NCBI RefSeq assembly: GCF_000620305.1
Contig: NZ_KK211102.1
Location: 1 to 64,000, forward strand
DNA: 64,000 nucleotides
Direction of reading: 5' to 3'
Origin: Desulfitibacter alkalitolerans DSM 16504
GTDB taxonomy: Bacteria; Bacillota; DSM-16504; Desulfitibacterales; Desulfitibacteraceae
The notes below the pieces were generated by a model. The model worked only from the letters and a program-made list of their open reading frames with translations. It had not been told where the DNA came from and searched no databases. Every line of letters begins with the position of its first letter. Position 1 is the first letter of the stretch. A program made the position numbers and the translations under genes. Of this stretch, positions 46,963-56,313 are shown in pieces.

Positions 46963-49756
46963 TATTTTTAAGTCCTTCTAATATTTTTTCTTTTGAAGCA
47001 GGCAAATTTTCAACCCGCACCCCTGTTGCATCATAAATTGCACTAATTATTGCTGGTGCTGTTGAGTTAATGGGTACCTCACCCATGCCCTTTGCTCCAA
47101 AGGGTCCATCTGATTCCTCTTCAACTAGTATTGTTTCCATTTCCGGCACATGAATGCTCTTGGGAAGCTTTAGTTTTGCAAGGTTATCAGTCACCATCTT
47201 TCCATCTACAAGTTTAAACTCCTCACTTAACCCATAACCAATCCCCATAACTATGGCACCCTCAAGCTGACAATGACAATTTTGAGGATGAATTGCCCTC
47301 CCTAAATCCTGGGCAGCAATGATCTTAAGAACTTTTACTTCCCCTGTTTTCTCATCAACCTCAACTATAGCTGCCTGGGTATTAAAGCAGTAAGCAAAAT
47401 GTATATTATATTTCTCCAGGGGCACCTTTGCCTGATGGTCAGCCCTCTCTCTTAAGGAATAGGTAGTTGGTGCAGTATAAATATATTCTGCCTTGAGATT
47501 AACCTTATTCTCGGCTGCCATGGCATATAACCCCTTATAGGTTATAAAGTTGTTTTCAACATTTGCATTGAATTTTCCTTTTTTCTTTAGTATTACTCCA
47601 TCATTTGAAAATTCATAGTCCCTTTCCCTGAGACCAACGGTATCAATCAGCAAATCACTAATGATTTTTCTAAGCTCTCTGGCAGCACCAGCTACAGCAT
47701 GACCAGATATATATGTCTGCCTTGATGCAGTAGTAACCCCACCATCTATAGTTTGGGCTGTATCATTGGATATTACCGTAAATTCCTCGTAAGGGATACC
47801 TGTAACCTCTGAAGCCATCTGGGTTAAAACTGTATCTGAACCCTGGCCCATATCTGTGGCTCCCACCTTTAAGTACACAGTACCTTTGCTATCTATCTCA
47901 ATACTGGCCCCTGCCCTGTCTCGTTTTCCTGCCCCAAGTCCCACATTCTTGTATGAGCTGGCAATACCAATGCCTATTCTCTTGCCTGGACCAGGCTTGG
48001 GTAAGCTTTCCTTGCACCTTGCAAGGGCTTTTTCTACTTCTTCAAGGGTTTTTAGATAGGCGCAATCCTTCTTTAATACCTGGCCTGTAATAGTTGCTCT
48101 TCCCTCTTTTAATCCATTTATCTTGCGTATTTCAAAGGGATCCATGTCCAGGCATCTGGCAATTTTGTCCATCTGCTGTTCTGCCCCAAAGGCTACCTGG
48201 GTACTGCCAAAACCCCTAAAAGCCCCTCCAGGAGGATTATTAGTATAAACTCCATAAGAGTCAATTTTTACATTGGGGATATCATAGGGGCCTGCTCCCA
48301 CCACTGCTGACCGAAAAACAACTGGTTGACTAAGGGATTCGTAAGCTCCTGCATCTGCAATTATTTTAGCCTCAACAGCTATTACCCTTCCATCCCTGGT
48401 TGCTCCATGACGGTAGTACATTTTCTCCCAGTGCCTCTTGGTGGACATTATCAGAGATTCCTGTCTGGTTAAAGTCATTTTAACAGGTCTGCCTGTATAC
48501 ACCGCCCCCAGGGCACAGTGTATCTGTACAGTTGGCTCCTCCTTTCCTCCAAAAGCACCTCCTGCAGGTGTATAGATTACTCGCACCTTTTCTTCGGCAA
48601 TATCAAGGGCGGAGGATATCATTTCCCTGAATGCGTATGATCCCTGGCTTGCAGTCATAACAACAACTGTTCCATCCTCTTCAACCCATGCCACTGCCGA
48701 TTCGGGTTCAAGGTAGGCATGCTCAACCATTGGGGTTGTATAAGTTCCTTCTATTATTATGTCAGCCCTAGCAAAGGCCCTGTCAACATCTCCCCTTCTA
48801 ACCTTAACGTGCTTCATCACATTTCCATCCTTATGGATGAGGGGAGCATCTGATTTCATGCCTTCTTCAGGTGAAAAAACACCCTGGAGCGGCTCGTAGT
48901 CTACCTTAATGTATTTCAAGGCCGTCTCTGCCTGTTCCTCTGTTTCCGCCAGTATCAAGGCAACCGGGTCTCCCATATACCTTACAACATCTTGAGCAAA
49001 AACAGGCTGATGAGGATTAAGCAAACCAAAACCGTTTCTGCCTGGAATATCCATGGCAGTCAAAACCTTAACAACTCCCGGCTGCTTGAATGCCCCAGCA
49101 GCATCAATGCTGTTTACCTTAGCAAAGGGATATGCACTCAGCAGCAGCTTGCCATGGAGCATATCTTTAAAATATATGTCATCAGCAAAGATTGGCCTGC
49201 CTGTCACCTTTGCAAAAGCATCCTTCTTAACCGGTGACTCACCAATGCCTGTTTTTGTTATCTCCGTTTTCAGGCTTTCCTTTAAACTTCCATAGATGAC
49301 TGCTGCAGCCTTTTTAACAGCCCGGATTATAGCTGCGTAACCTGTACAGCGGCAGATATTAAATTTCAGTGCCTCTTTAATTTCCTCATCTGAAGGGTTT
49401 AGGTTTGCATCAAGCAAGGCCTTTGCTGCCATTACCATCCCTGGAGTACAAAAACCACATTGAACTGCACCTTCTTTCACAAAGGCATCCTGGATAGGAT
49501 GCAGCTTTCCATCTTTACTCAAGCCCTCAATTGTTTCTATATTGGCTCCATCCAGCTTTGACAGCTTTATAAGACAGGCTCTTTTGGCTTTTCCGTCAAC
49601 TATTACAGTACATGTACCGCAATGGCCCTGATTGCAGCCATTCTTGGCACCCAATAAGCCCTGGTAATCCCTTAGGTACTTTAAAAGGGTAATGTCTCCT
49701 GGCTTATGTATATCATATCTCTTGCCATTTATGCCGAAAGAAATAGTATTTTCCAT
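46940..49756 (-). CDS. Selenium-dependent xanthine dehydrogenase type, fused Fe-S/molybdopterin chain, copy 2
   Basis: A 938-residue paralogue of the protein at 39381-42182, same fused layout: [2Fe-2S] domains (CNQGHCGTCTV, CGFCTPGM, CRCTGYAAI), then the molybdopterin domain (GGAFGGKEEPT, GGAFRGFGSTQVAFG, MGQGSDTVLTQ, GAKGMGEVPI). The C-terminus NWGHSS is encoded by the 62-bp repeat unit, which also gives the stop, so the native end was replaced. The loss is small and the enzyme is probably intact. Two fused copies suggest different substrates. Confidence 0.87.
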   Translation of the reverse strand: MENTISFGINGKRYDIHKPGDITLLKYLRDYQGLLGAKNGCNQGHCGTCTVIVDGKAKRACLIKLSKLDGANIETIEGLSKDGKLHPIQDAFVKEGAVQCGFCTPGMVMAAKALLDANLNPSDEEIKEALKFNICRCTGYAAIIRAVKKAAAVIYGSLKESLKTEITKTGIGESPVKKDAFAKVTGRPIFADDIYFKDMLHGKLLLSAYPFAKVNSIDAAGAFKQPGVVKVLTAMDIPGRNGFGLLNPHQPVFAQDVVRYMGDPVALILAETEEQAETALKYIKVDYEPLQGVFSPEEGMKSDAPLIHKDGNVMKHVKVRRGDVDRAFARADIIIEGTYTTPMVEHAYLEPESAVAWVEEDGTVVVMTASQGSYAFREMISSALDIAEEKVRVIYTPAGGAFGGKEEPTVQIHCALGAVYTGRPVKMTLTRQESLIMSTKRHWEKMYYRHGATRDGRVIAVEAKIIADAGAYESLSQPVVFRSAVVGAGPYDIPNVKIDSYGVYTNNPPGGAFRGFGSTQVAFGAEQQMDKIARCLDMDPFEIRKINGLKEGRATITGQVLKKDCAYLKTLEEVEKALARCKESLPKPGPGKRIGIGIASSYKNVGLGAGKRDRAGASIEIDSKGTVYLKVGATDMGQGSDTVLTQMASEVTGIPYEEFTVISNDTAQTIDGGVTTASRQTYISGHAVAGAARELRKIISDLLIDTVGLRERDYEFSNDGVILKKKGKFNANVENNFITYKGLYAMAAENKVNLKAEYIYTAPTTYSLRERADHQAKVPLEKYNIHFAYCFNTQAAIVEVDEKTGEVKVLKIIAAQDLGRAIHPQNCHCQLEGAIVMGIGYGLSEEFKLVDGKMVTDNLAKLKLPKSIHVPEMETILVEEESDGPFGAKGMGEVPINSTAPAIISAIYDATGVRVENLPASKEKILEGLKNINWGHSS

Positions 49757-49872
49757 ATTGCCTCACCCCATATTCATTTCTAAGCCCTATTGTAATATAC
49801 CTTTTACTTTTGTGCACTAATTTATCCACCAATTTATCCCATAATATACGCCTTGCAGGGTCAGTTAACACC

Positions 49873-50136
49873 CTATCTTGTCCCCAGGATTATTAAGATT
49901 ACTCCCAGTATTATCATTATAATCTTATGTGTTTGCAGGGTTTCAGCTGCACCAGTTAGCCCTATAAAGGCTACAGTGGTAAAAAATATCGGCCCGATTG
50001 TTCCAACTATTGCATTAATACGCAAGCCGGCTTCCGCTGTCCCATAGGAATAAATAAGATATGCTGCAGAAAAATTTATTAACCCATAGAGTGCCCTGAT
50101 TGCGGCCATGGCCATTACACCTGAAATAGTAAACAT
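49873..50136 (-). CDS. yqhV: YqhV/DUF2619 family small membrane protein
   Basis: An 87-residue protein with two or three hydrophobic segments (AAIRALYGLINFSAAYLIYS, INAIVGTIGPIFFTTVAFIGL, IIMIILGVILIIL). It resembles YqhV of endospore formers, of unknown function. The start at 50136 has GGAGG nine bases upstream, whereas an earlier start would add an unrelated N-terminus. If the assignment holds it supports a spore-forming lineage. Confidence 0.7.
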   Translation of the reverse strand: MFTISGVMAMAAIRALYGLINFSAAYLIYSYGTAEAGLRINAIVGTIGPIFFTTVAFIGLTGAAETLQTHKIIMIILGVILIILGTR

Positions 50137-50389
50137 ACTTTGTTCCTCCGAGTCCTTTTTACCAGTGGGAATTATAATTATCTGTTTATTTTGCCCACAA
50201 GTAAATTTAAAAATTATAGGCATTCAGGTTTTGAGCATTAAAAATCCCCATGTTAGACCTTTCCCAATGGAAATGGAATAGTTAGAAAACCCTTAAAAAC
50301 ACCTTCAAAATGGGCAGAATATTATTCCAGCCGTCCCTAGGCTTATCTTCCCCGGCATTTCAACAGCACTGCCTTGATGGCCACGTAAT

Positions 50390-52171
50390 CTATCTGAAAT
50401 TTTCTTTTACATATTCTTGAATCAGACTTATAAATTGCTGTCCATATTTTTCTAGCTTGGCCTGCCCCACACCTTTAATTCTGCTAAAAGTTTTCAGGTC
50501 CATTGGGCAGTATTCGCTCATCTCCCGCAGGGTACTATCATTGAAGATAATATAAGGCGGCACCTGCTCCCGCTGAGCAATCTTTTTACGCAGGCTGCGG
50601 AGCTGTTCAAATAAAGTAAAATCTGCTTCCGCTTTTTCCATTTTACGATGAACCCTTTGTAATACTTTTTCCTGATTTTTTATCACAGCTCCAGCCTTTT
50701 CCCGCAGCTTAATAACAGGATATTCGCCCTCTGTCAGCTGCAAATAGCCATCTGCAATAAGTACATTGATTACATCTTTTATTTGTTGGAGAGTGTACCC
50801 CTGCATGATTCCATAGGTGGTTATCCCATCCAATCCAAGCTGCTTTATTTTCTTACTGTTGGAGCCCTTCAATACCTGGGAAACCATAGAAATCCCATAA
50901 CGCTGTCCCATTCGATAAATACAGGAAAATACCTTCTGAGCATCTACTGTAATATCAAGAAGCTCTCTTTCATCGGCACAGATACTGCAGTTGGAGCAAT
51001 TGTCCTGCAAATACTCTTCACCAAAATAACCAAGAAGATATTTTCTTAAACAGTTTGTTGTATGGCAGTAATCAATCATTGTCTGCAGCCTCTTATATTC
51101 CAACTGCTTTCTTTCGTCGGATAAATCATTGTTTTGGATCATATAGCGCTGCAGTAATATATCCCTGGGAGAAAAAAGCAAAATACATTCACTGGGTTCA
51201 TTATCCCTTCCTGCCCGTCCGGCTTCTTGATAATATGCTTCGATATTCTTTGGCATATTGTAATGGATAACATATCGAACATTAGATTTATCAATACCCA
51301 TTCCAAAGGCATTGGTAGCAACCATCACATTTACATCATCAAAGATAAATGCTTCCTGTGCTTTAGTGCGGCGAATATCAGTCATGCCGGCATGATATCT
51401 GGCTGCAGCATACCCCTTGTAATATAGGGTTTCATAAAGCTTGTCCACTTCTTTTCGCGTGGCAGCATAAATAATACCTACATCATCCCTATGTTCTTCC
51501 AAATATTGCAGCAAAAACTGTTCCTTATCTATTCCCTTCTGGACAGAAAAGCATAAGTTTTCCCGATCAAAGCCTGTGATAAATACATTAGGATTTTTTA
51601 AATGCAGCAGCCTAACAACATCATTTTTTACTTCATGGGTGGCTGTTGCAGTAAAAGCCGCAACCGTTGGCGTCCTATCTAGTCCTTTGATAAACGATGC
51701 TATTAGGCCATAGCTTGGACGAAAATCATGTCCCCATTGGGAAACACAATGGGCTTCATCCACAGCTATAAAATTTATGGATAGCCCTTGTATTAAACCT
51801 TTGAATTCTTCTGAATCTAATCTTTCCGGTGCCACATAAATCAGCTTGTAGCATCCCTTTTTACAAGCCTCTATTCGTTTCCTTGCCTCATAATATTCCA
51901 GGGAGCTGTTTATAAAGGTTGCGGGAATTCCCAGCTGCTCAAGTGTTTCTATCTGATCCTTCATTAGAGATATTAATGGAGAAATAACCAGGGTTACCCC
52001 TGAAAAAATAAGAGCTGGGATTTGGAAGCAGATGGACTTGCCTCCTCCTGTGGGTATAATTCCAAAGGTATCCTGTTTACTAAGAATAGATTGGATTATC
52101 TGCTCCTGTCCCTTTCGAAAATAACCATATCCATAATAGTGTTTTAATAGCTGCCTGGCCTGCTCTAACAT
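50390..52171 (-). CDS. recQ: ATP-dependent DNA helicase RecQ
   Basis: RecQ unwinds DNA 3'-5' in repair and recombination. The 593-residue protein has the full set: motif I TGGGKSICFQIPA, DEAHCVSQWGHDFRPSY, AFTATAT, AFGMGIDKSNVRYVIHYNMP, motif VI YQEAGRAGRDNEPS, a zinc-binding Cys set (CLRKYLLGYFGE, CSNCSIC), the winged-helix RQC region and an HRDC domain (DFTLFEQLRSLRKKIA, LKTFSRIKGVGQAKL). It appears complete and monocistronic. Confidence 0.97.
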   Translation of the reverse strand: MLEQARQLLKHYYGYGYFRKGQEQIIQSILSKQDTFGIIPTGGGKSICFQIPALIFSGVTLVISPLISLMKDQIETLEQLGIPATFINSSLEYYEARKRIEACKKGCYKLIYVAPERLDSEEFKGLIQGLSINFIAVDEAHCVSQWGHDFRPSYGLIASFIKGLDRTPTVAAFTATATHEVKNDVVRLLHLKNPNVFITGFDRENLCFSVQKGIDKEQFLLQYLEEHRDDVGIIYAATRKEVDKLYETLYYKGYAAARYHAGMTDIRRTKAQEAFIFDDVNVMVATNAFGMGIDKSNVRYVIHYNMPKNIEAYYQEAGRAGRDNEPSECILLFSPRDILLQRYMIQNNDLSDERKQLEYKRLQTMIDYCHTTNCLRKYLLGYFGEEYLQDNCSNCSICADERELLDITVDAQKVFSCIYRMGQRYGISMVSQVLKGSNSKKIKQLGLDGITTYGIMQGYTLQQIKDVINVLIADGYLQLTEGEYPVIKLREKAGAVIKNQEKVLQRVHRKMEKAEADFTLFEQLRSLRKKIAQREQVPPYIIFNDSTLREMSEYCPMDLKTFSRIKGVGQAKLEKYGQQFISLIQEYVKENFR

Positions 52172-52429
52172 TATAGATCTTCCTTCTCTTTTTATTTAAT
52201 CTTAAAACTTATATATATTTTAACATATATCGTATATTAGCGCTGTTCATGCTATGCCCTATGCACAAGTGAAAACCTTCTGCATAAAATCTACCTTATT
52301 AGAATCTTATTAGAATTAATTTCTAAATTAACTCCAAAATTGCAAGTTAAAAAATGGAAGAAGTAATTGTATTTACGTGTTTGAAAAAGTATAATAATAA
52401 TAAATCTTAGGTGGGGGAGCAGTAGGGGT

Positions 52430-52993
52430 ATGAGTTTTGAAGAAAAGGTAATGAATTATCTGGCTGAGATACATCAAAAAATTAATGATGTAGATACAAG
52501 ACTTTCCAGTCTAGAAAAATCAGTAATTCGTATAGAAATTGACCATGGTCAAAAATTAGCAGCATTATTTGATGGCTACGAACAGTTAGAGCAAGGCCAA
52601 GAGCAGTTAAAACAAGGCCAAAAACAGTTAGAGCAAGGCCAAGAGCAGTTAAAACAAGGCCAAAGACAGTTAGAGCAAGGCCAAAGACAGTTAGAACAAG
52701 GCCAAGAGCAGTTAAAACAAGGCCAAAGACAGTTAGAGCAAGGCCAAAGACAGTTAGAGCAAGGCCAAGAGCAGTTAAAACAAGGCCAAGAGCAGTTAAA
52801 ACAAGGCCAAAAACGTCTTGAAAAAAGAATAGATGGACTTGAACAAAGCCACGATCGCTTGAGTCAGAAAGTTGACAAATTATCTGTAACTGTTGAACAA
52901 AACACACAAGCAATCAAAGAATTGCAGGGCAACGTTAAATCTTTAGAAGAGCGGGTTACAAATCAGGAAATTAAACTGCAGCTAATCAAGTAA
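52430..52993 (+). CDS. Coiled-coil protein with 11 heptad-encoding 21-bp repeats
   Basis: A 187-residue protein I do not recognise. After an N-terminal amphipathic part (residues 1-50) comes a perfect heptad run, EQLKQGQ/RQLEQGQ, for 11 units (residues 51-127), then a less regular coiled coil to the end. Leu recurs every seven residues and Gln/Glu/Lys/Arg fill the rest, so a long, very soluble parallel coiled coil is expected. Gly in every unit is unusual for such a helix. No signal peptide or membrane segment. It has GGGGGAG before the ATG and stands alone between recQ and the permease. Length may vary between strains. Confidence 0.75.
   Translation: MSFEEKVMNYLAEIHQKINDVDTRLSSLEKSVIRIEIDHGQKLAALFDGYEQLEQGQEQLKQGQKQLEQGQEQLKQGQRQLEQGQRQLEQGQEQLKQGQRQLEQGQRQLEQGQEQLKQGQEQLKQGQKRLEKRIDGLEQSHDRLSQKVDKLSVTVEQNTQAIKELQGNVKSLEERVTNQEIKLQLIK
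52580..52810 (+). repeat. Eleven tandem 21-bp repeats within a coding region
   Basis: Units such as CAAGGCCAAGAGCAGTTAAA recur every 21 bases in frame. They are also grouped in a 63-bp higher-order pattern (EQLKQ, RQLEQ, RQLEQ), which indicates recent unequal crossing-over or slippage. Array length is likely to differ between isolates. Confidence 0.92.
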
Positions 52994-53107
52994 ATAAAGC
53001 ACATTCAAGCTTAACTAAGATGTTCCGAAAAAGGTTCATCTAATTTTTTATACCAATATTATTACTAGGCGATCACTTGTAACTTCTACTTACAGGTAGT
53101 AACTTAA

Positions 53108-53142
53108 AAACCCCTGGACGTTAATTACCTACCCAGGGGTTT
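53108..53142 (-). terminator. Terminator of the NCS2 permease gene
   Basis: AAACCCCTGG pairs with CCAGGGGTTT, followed on the minus strand by TTTTTAAG. It lies 17 bases past the permease stop. Confidence 0.85.
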
Positions 53143-53158
53143 AATCTTTTAGCTTCTA

Positions 53159-54697
53159 TTAACTTGAAGTAGTATCCAGCTTGCCCTGTGTGCATTCCTC
53201 TTCTGATTTAGTCTGTGCATCATCCTTTGCTGTGAAGTGGAAGAATATGAGCAAGGCAGCCATGATGATGTATCCAATTGTATAATCTGGCGCTGCATTA
53301 AAAGCCAGACGTGGTGCATGTGAGATGCCAATGAATGCTAGAAATGCTCCCACTAGAGAGAACATGGAGGCCTTAAAGAAGTCCCTCTCAATAATGAATA
53401 CAGCTATGGCACCCCATATCAAGGCTGTAAACATGGCACCCTGCCCCAGGGAAACCACTCCTGGGGATATATTGGCAACAGCGTCAGGGGCAGCATTATT
53501 AAATCGAGTCATTATATAGTTTGCCAGATAAGGTATCATGGCAAGACTCACTGCAGGAGCATGGGACTTGGGTGAAGAAATAAATGCCTGTGATACCATT
53601 GACAAACCGACAAAAACTAGAATTGGAGCAATAACTGCAACTGGAATTATTTTAGCAATGGCACCAATTAGGCCCAGGCTGGCAGCCAGGAAAAATACAA
53701 TGCCGTTAAGCACTGAGTATCCCCTGCCGGCATTCATCCATTTGGAACCCACAGAAGCTATATAAACTGTAGTTGGGAAAACTCCACCAAAGAAAGCTCC
53801 AATAATAGTTCCAGTTCCATCAGCAATCTGGGCTTCCCTGACACTATATGAATCACCTGCACATTTCATGGCTTCAACGTTGTTCATGGTTTCAATAAAG
53901 TTATAGGCAGATATGGGTATTAAAACAGCGAATAAACCCAACATGGGACCTATAAGGTAAGCAAAACCTTGAAAGCCTGCCAGGGTTGGCAGTATGGGGT
54001 AAAAACCTACCTGAGCCATCCCATCTGCAATGGCACCAGGATCAGCCTCACCAAGAACAAAGGCTAATACTGTACCCACGACAATGGCAAAAAGGGAGGT
54101 TGGAATCTTAAAAGGCATTGTTACTTTTGCAAATAATCCAAGAAGAATAATAATAAGAACTAACATACCAATAGCCGGCATTGCAAATGTTTTAAAAAAT
54201 AATTCACCACCAATGAAGGTAAAGGCAACACCAGCCAGGGCCCCAAGCATGGCCGCTCTTGGCAAATTATCTCTTACCCAGGGACCTATAATACTTCCCA
54301 GCACCTCAATAATACCTGAAATCAGAGCAGCCGCAACACCTATCTTCCAGGCCATTTCAGGATCACCTGTTAGACTTAACGCAGGGGCTAACACACCAAA
54401 CAGAAAGATAAACATTACTGGAGTACTAATTCCATAAGCAAGGGCGGTAACATTTGTACGGTTTTCCTTTTCAGCAAGCTTTTTTGCCATGTGAGCATAA
54501 TATAAGTTCCCAACAAGAACAGCCACTGCGGCACCTGCAATTATTTTTCCGAAAACAATTTCTGCAGGAAATCCCATTCCCAATAAAATAACAGAAATTA
54601 GCACAAAGTTAGCCAGGTTATTTTGAAATAGTGCAAAAAAAGCATCAATGTCTTCCTTTTTAAATAGCGGATAATTTACTTTACTCAGTTTGAACAC
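53159..54697 (-). CDS. NCS2-family nucleobase permease
   Basis: A 512-residue integral membrane transporter with about 13-14 hydrophobic segments, similar to the AzgA-like branch of NCS2 (ANFVLISVILLGMGFPAEIV, NVTALAYGISTPVMFIFLFG, ETMNNVEAMKCAGDSYSVREA with acidic residues in the binding region). It imports a purine or other nucleobase by proton symport; the exact substrate is not determinable. The reading frame begins at GTG 54697, but GGAGG abuts it, so a CTG at 54688, eight bases on, is a possible real start. It fits with the hydroxylase cluster as a substrate importer. Confidence 0.85.
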   Translation of the reverse strand: MFKLSKVNYPLFKKEDIDAFFALFQNNLANFVLISVILLGMGFPAEIVFGKIIAGAAVAVLVGNLYYAHMAKKLAEKENRTNVTALAYGISTPVMFIFLFGVLAPALSLTGDPEMAWKIGVAAALISGIIEVLGSIIGPWVRDNLPRAAMLGALAGVAFTFIGGELFFKTFAMPAIGMLVLIIILLGLFAKVTMPFKIPTSLFAIVVGTVLAFVLGEADPGAIADGMAQVGFYPILPTLAGFQGFAYLIGPMLGLFAVLIPISAYNFIETMNNVEAMKCAGDSYSVREAQIADGTGTIIGAFFGGVFPTTVYIASVGSKWMNAGRGYSVLNGIVFFLAASLGLIGAIAKIIPVAVIAPILVFVGLSMVSQAFISSPKSHAPAVSLAMIPYLANYIMTRFNNAAPDAVANISPGVVSLGQGAMFTALIWGAIAVFIIERDFFKASMFSLVGAFLAFIGISHAPRLAFNAAPDYTIGYIIMAALLIFFHFTAKDDAQTKSEEECTQGKLDTTSS

Positions 54698-55165
54698 CTC
54701 CAGGATTTTTTTGGTTTCCTATTCCCTTGTATTAAGCCACCCTAATCATATATCACCTCCAACATTACTTATTTGCTCTTTAATCCAGCTACAATTAGTT
54801 AAAAAAAGTGCCCCACAGTAGCATTTCAAATAAGCTAATATAAGACACCGTTGCCCAAAATATTTTGCAAAACATAATTTATTATACACCTAATATAGTT
54901 TTGCAATTTATAGTTCGTTATTTTCTTAATAAATTTTCCATCAAACTGTTAAAAATATCTTCTTGTCGGGGCTATTTCTACTCACTGCATATGCATTAAT
55001 GTTATATCCAAGCTTTATCAGCAAAAACTTGAGTAAAGTTTGCCTGATTGATTGATTGTCAGACAATTCTTAAAAACCCCTATGCCTCTATTTATATTAT
55101 TCTCTGTTTGCTTTTAAAATCCTTCTAAGCAACTATAAAAATTTTCAATATTTAAAATAATGGTT
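54698..55165. other. Permease upstream region with a tiny upstream ORF; no other gene
   Basis: On the minus strand GGAGGTGATAT precedes an ATG at 54749 and a five-codon reading frame (MIRVA, stop at 54732), about 35 bases before the permease. It might be a leader peptide or chance. A purine, xanthine or preQ1 riboswitch was sought and not seen. The rest is AT-rich, with no supported gene. Confidence 0.35.
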
Positions 55166-55516
55166 TTATCCCCGTGGCACGATAAGCAGATTGATACCAT
55201 CTATAATCTGGTATATTCTTTTCTTTGAAAGGGTACCGATTTTATCAATTAATTCACTTTTATCAACTGTAGTAATCTGACTAACATTTACTACACTCTG
55301 CTTTGGTAAATTACCTTCATCCTTCTCAAGGAGTACATTGCCTGGTATACCTGCTTTTTGAATATTGGACGTTAGAGCACAAACCACAGCAGTGTTCATT
55401 CTGCTTTTATTGAAAACATTATTCTGAATTACTACATATGGATGTCTATATGCAATCTTGGAACCTGTTTGATTTCCCATGTCAATCCAGTAAATGTCAC
55501 CCTGATAGACTGACAT
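55166..55516 (-). CDS. mazF: MazF/PemK-type endoribonuclease toxin
   Basis: A 116-residue toxin that cleaves mRNA at short motifs. It has the family start VYQGDIYWIDMGNQTGSKIAYRHP, the VVIQNNVFN and TAVVCALTSNI strands, and QSVVNVSQITTVDKSEL with the conserved Ser/Thr. The start at 55516 has GAGAGG nine bases upstream. It follows the antitoxin with a one-base gap. An N-terminally longer form would overlap the antitoxin and lacks family support. Confidence 0.92.
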   Translation of the reverse strand: MSVYQGDIYWIDMGNQTGSKIAYRHPYVVIQNNVFNKSRMNTAVVCALTSNIQKAGIPGNVLLEKDEGNLPKQSVVNVSQITTVDKSELIDKIGTLSKKRIYQIIDGINLLIVPRG

Positions 55517-55517
55517 T

Positions 55518-55775
55518 CTACCAATCCTCTCTTTCCACAGCTTTGTTTCTATGCTTGCGCATAATTTCAAGTATTTCTTTATCCTCAGGATCATCCGCCT
55601 GATAATGTTCATTAATCTCTTTAATTAGCAGCTCATTTTGCCTCTCCATAAGAAACCGTTCAAGTGCTATTGAATAAAGCCTGCTCCGTGAAATTTTCAT
55701 TGTTACAGCTGCCTTTTCTGCTTCATCATAAAGCTTTTTTTCAATTGAGACAGCTGTTTTAACAGTATCAGCCAT
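55518..55775 (-). CDS. mazE: Ribbon-helix-helix antitoxin of the MazF module
   Basis: An 85-residue protein with an N-terminal ribbon-helix-helix (TVKTAVSIEKKLYDEAEKAA, RSRLYSIALERFLM) for DNA binding and a charged C-terminal tail (EINEHYQADDPEDKEI) for toxin neutralisation. The start at 55775 has GGAGG eight bases upstream. Unlike classical AbrB-fold MazE, this is the RHH type found with Firmicute MazF. It should autorepress through the operator upstream. Confidence 0.88.
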   Translation of the reverse strand: MADTVKTAVSIEKKLYDEAEKAAVTMKISRSRLYSIALERFLMERQNELLIKEINEHYQADDPEDKEILEIMRKHRNKAVEREDW

Positions 55776-55795
55776 ATTTAAAACCTCCATAACAC

Positions 55796-55845
55796 ATGGT
55801 TATACTAATAGCTATACCATAAGTATAACCATTGGTATAACCATG
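55796..55845 (-). promoter_or_regulatory. Operator repeats of the MazEF-type module
   Basis: Three half-sites, GGTTATAC (55798-55805), GTATAACC (55823-55830) and GGTATAACC (55834-55842), form palindromes of the GGTTATAC/GTATAACC type about 25-70 bases upstream of the antitoxin start. This spacing suits binding by RHH dimers and thus autoregulation. Confidence 0.7.
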
Positions 55846-55947
55846 GTCAAGGTAATAAAAGCAGGCAGTATAAAAAGTACATATTAAAGGCAAAAATTGT
55901 ATTTTCACCAATCCTTGTGTATAATTGAGGTGAGGGGACTGATTTTT

Positions 55948-56313
55948 ATGGATCAATTACAGGAAGCTGAATTGAGAAAAACATATCTAGAGCGTGCAAA
56001 AAGAAAAAAGGAAGCCGAAGAGAAACGTAAAAGGGATGCCTTGATGAAGGCTAAAGAGGTAGCAGCATTCCTTAAACAAAGTTATGGCGTACGTGATGTT
56101 ACCCTTTTTGGCTCTTTAGCATGGGGAAAACACTTTTCAGTCCATTCTGATATTGATTTGCTGGTTGAAGGTTTTCCAGAGGAGAAAAACTTCTGGAGAG
56201 CCCTGGCAGAATCAGAGCATAGGGCAGCTCCCTTTCCTATTAGTTTAGTTTTAGCAGAAGACGCTGCCAGGGGCCTGGTGGAAAAAGCAAAAAGGGAGGG
56301 AACGGTGCTGTGA
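55948..56313 (+). CDS. MNT-domain nucleotidyltransferase (MntA-type antitoxin)
   Basis: A 121-residue minimal nucleotidyltransferase. After a charged N-terminal helix, the active site reads TLFGSLAWGKHFSVHSDID, with Gly55-Ser56 and catalytic Asp68 and Asp70. Such proteins inactivate a HEPN-domain RNase toxin by adding AMP groups. The start at 55948 (ATG, GAGGGG upstream) fits better than one at 55897. It overlaps the next gene by four bases. Confidence 0.88.
   Translation: MDQLQEAELRKTYLERAKRKKEAEEKRKRDALMKAKEVAAFLKQSYGVRDVTLFGSLAWGKHFSVHSDIDLLVEGFPEEKNFWRALAESEHRAAPFPISLVLAEDAARGLVEKAKREGTVL

Noticed and set aside
52580-52810. Tandem repeats considered as a CRISPR array
   Set aside because: The units are contiguous, in-frame and without spacers, so they are coding repeats.
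52482-52913. Minus-strand open frame with Leu/Ala repeats opposite the coiled-coil gene
   Set aside because: It is a mirror of the 21-bp repeats in another frame; the plus frame has a better ribosome binding site and a sensible composition.
54698-55165. Possible purine or xanthine riboswitch before the permease
   Set aside because: None of the conserved aptamer blocks could be found on either strand.
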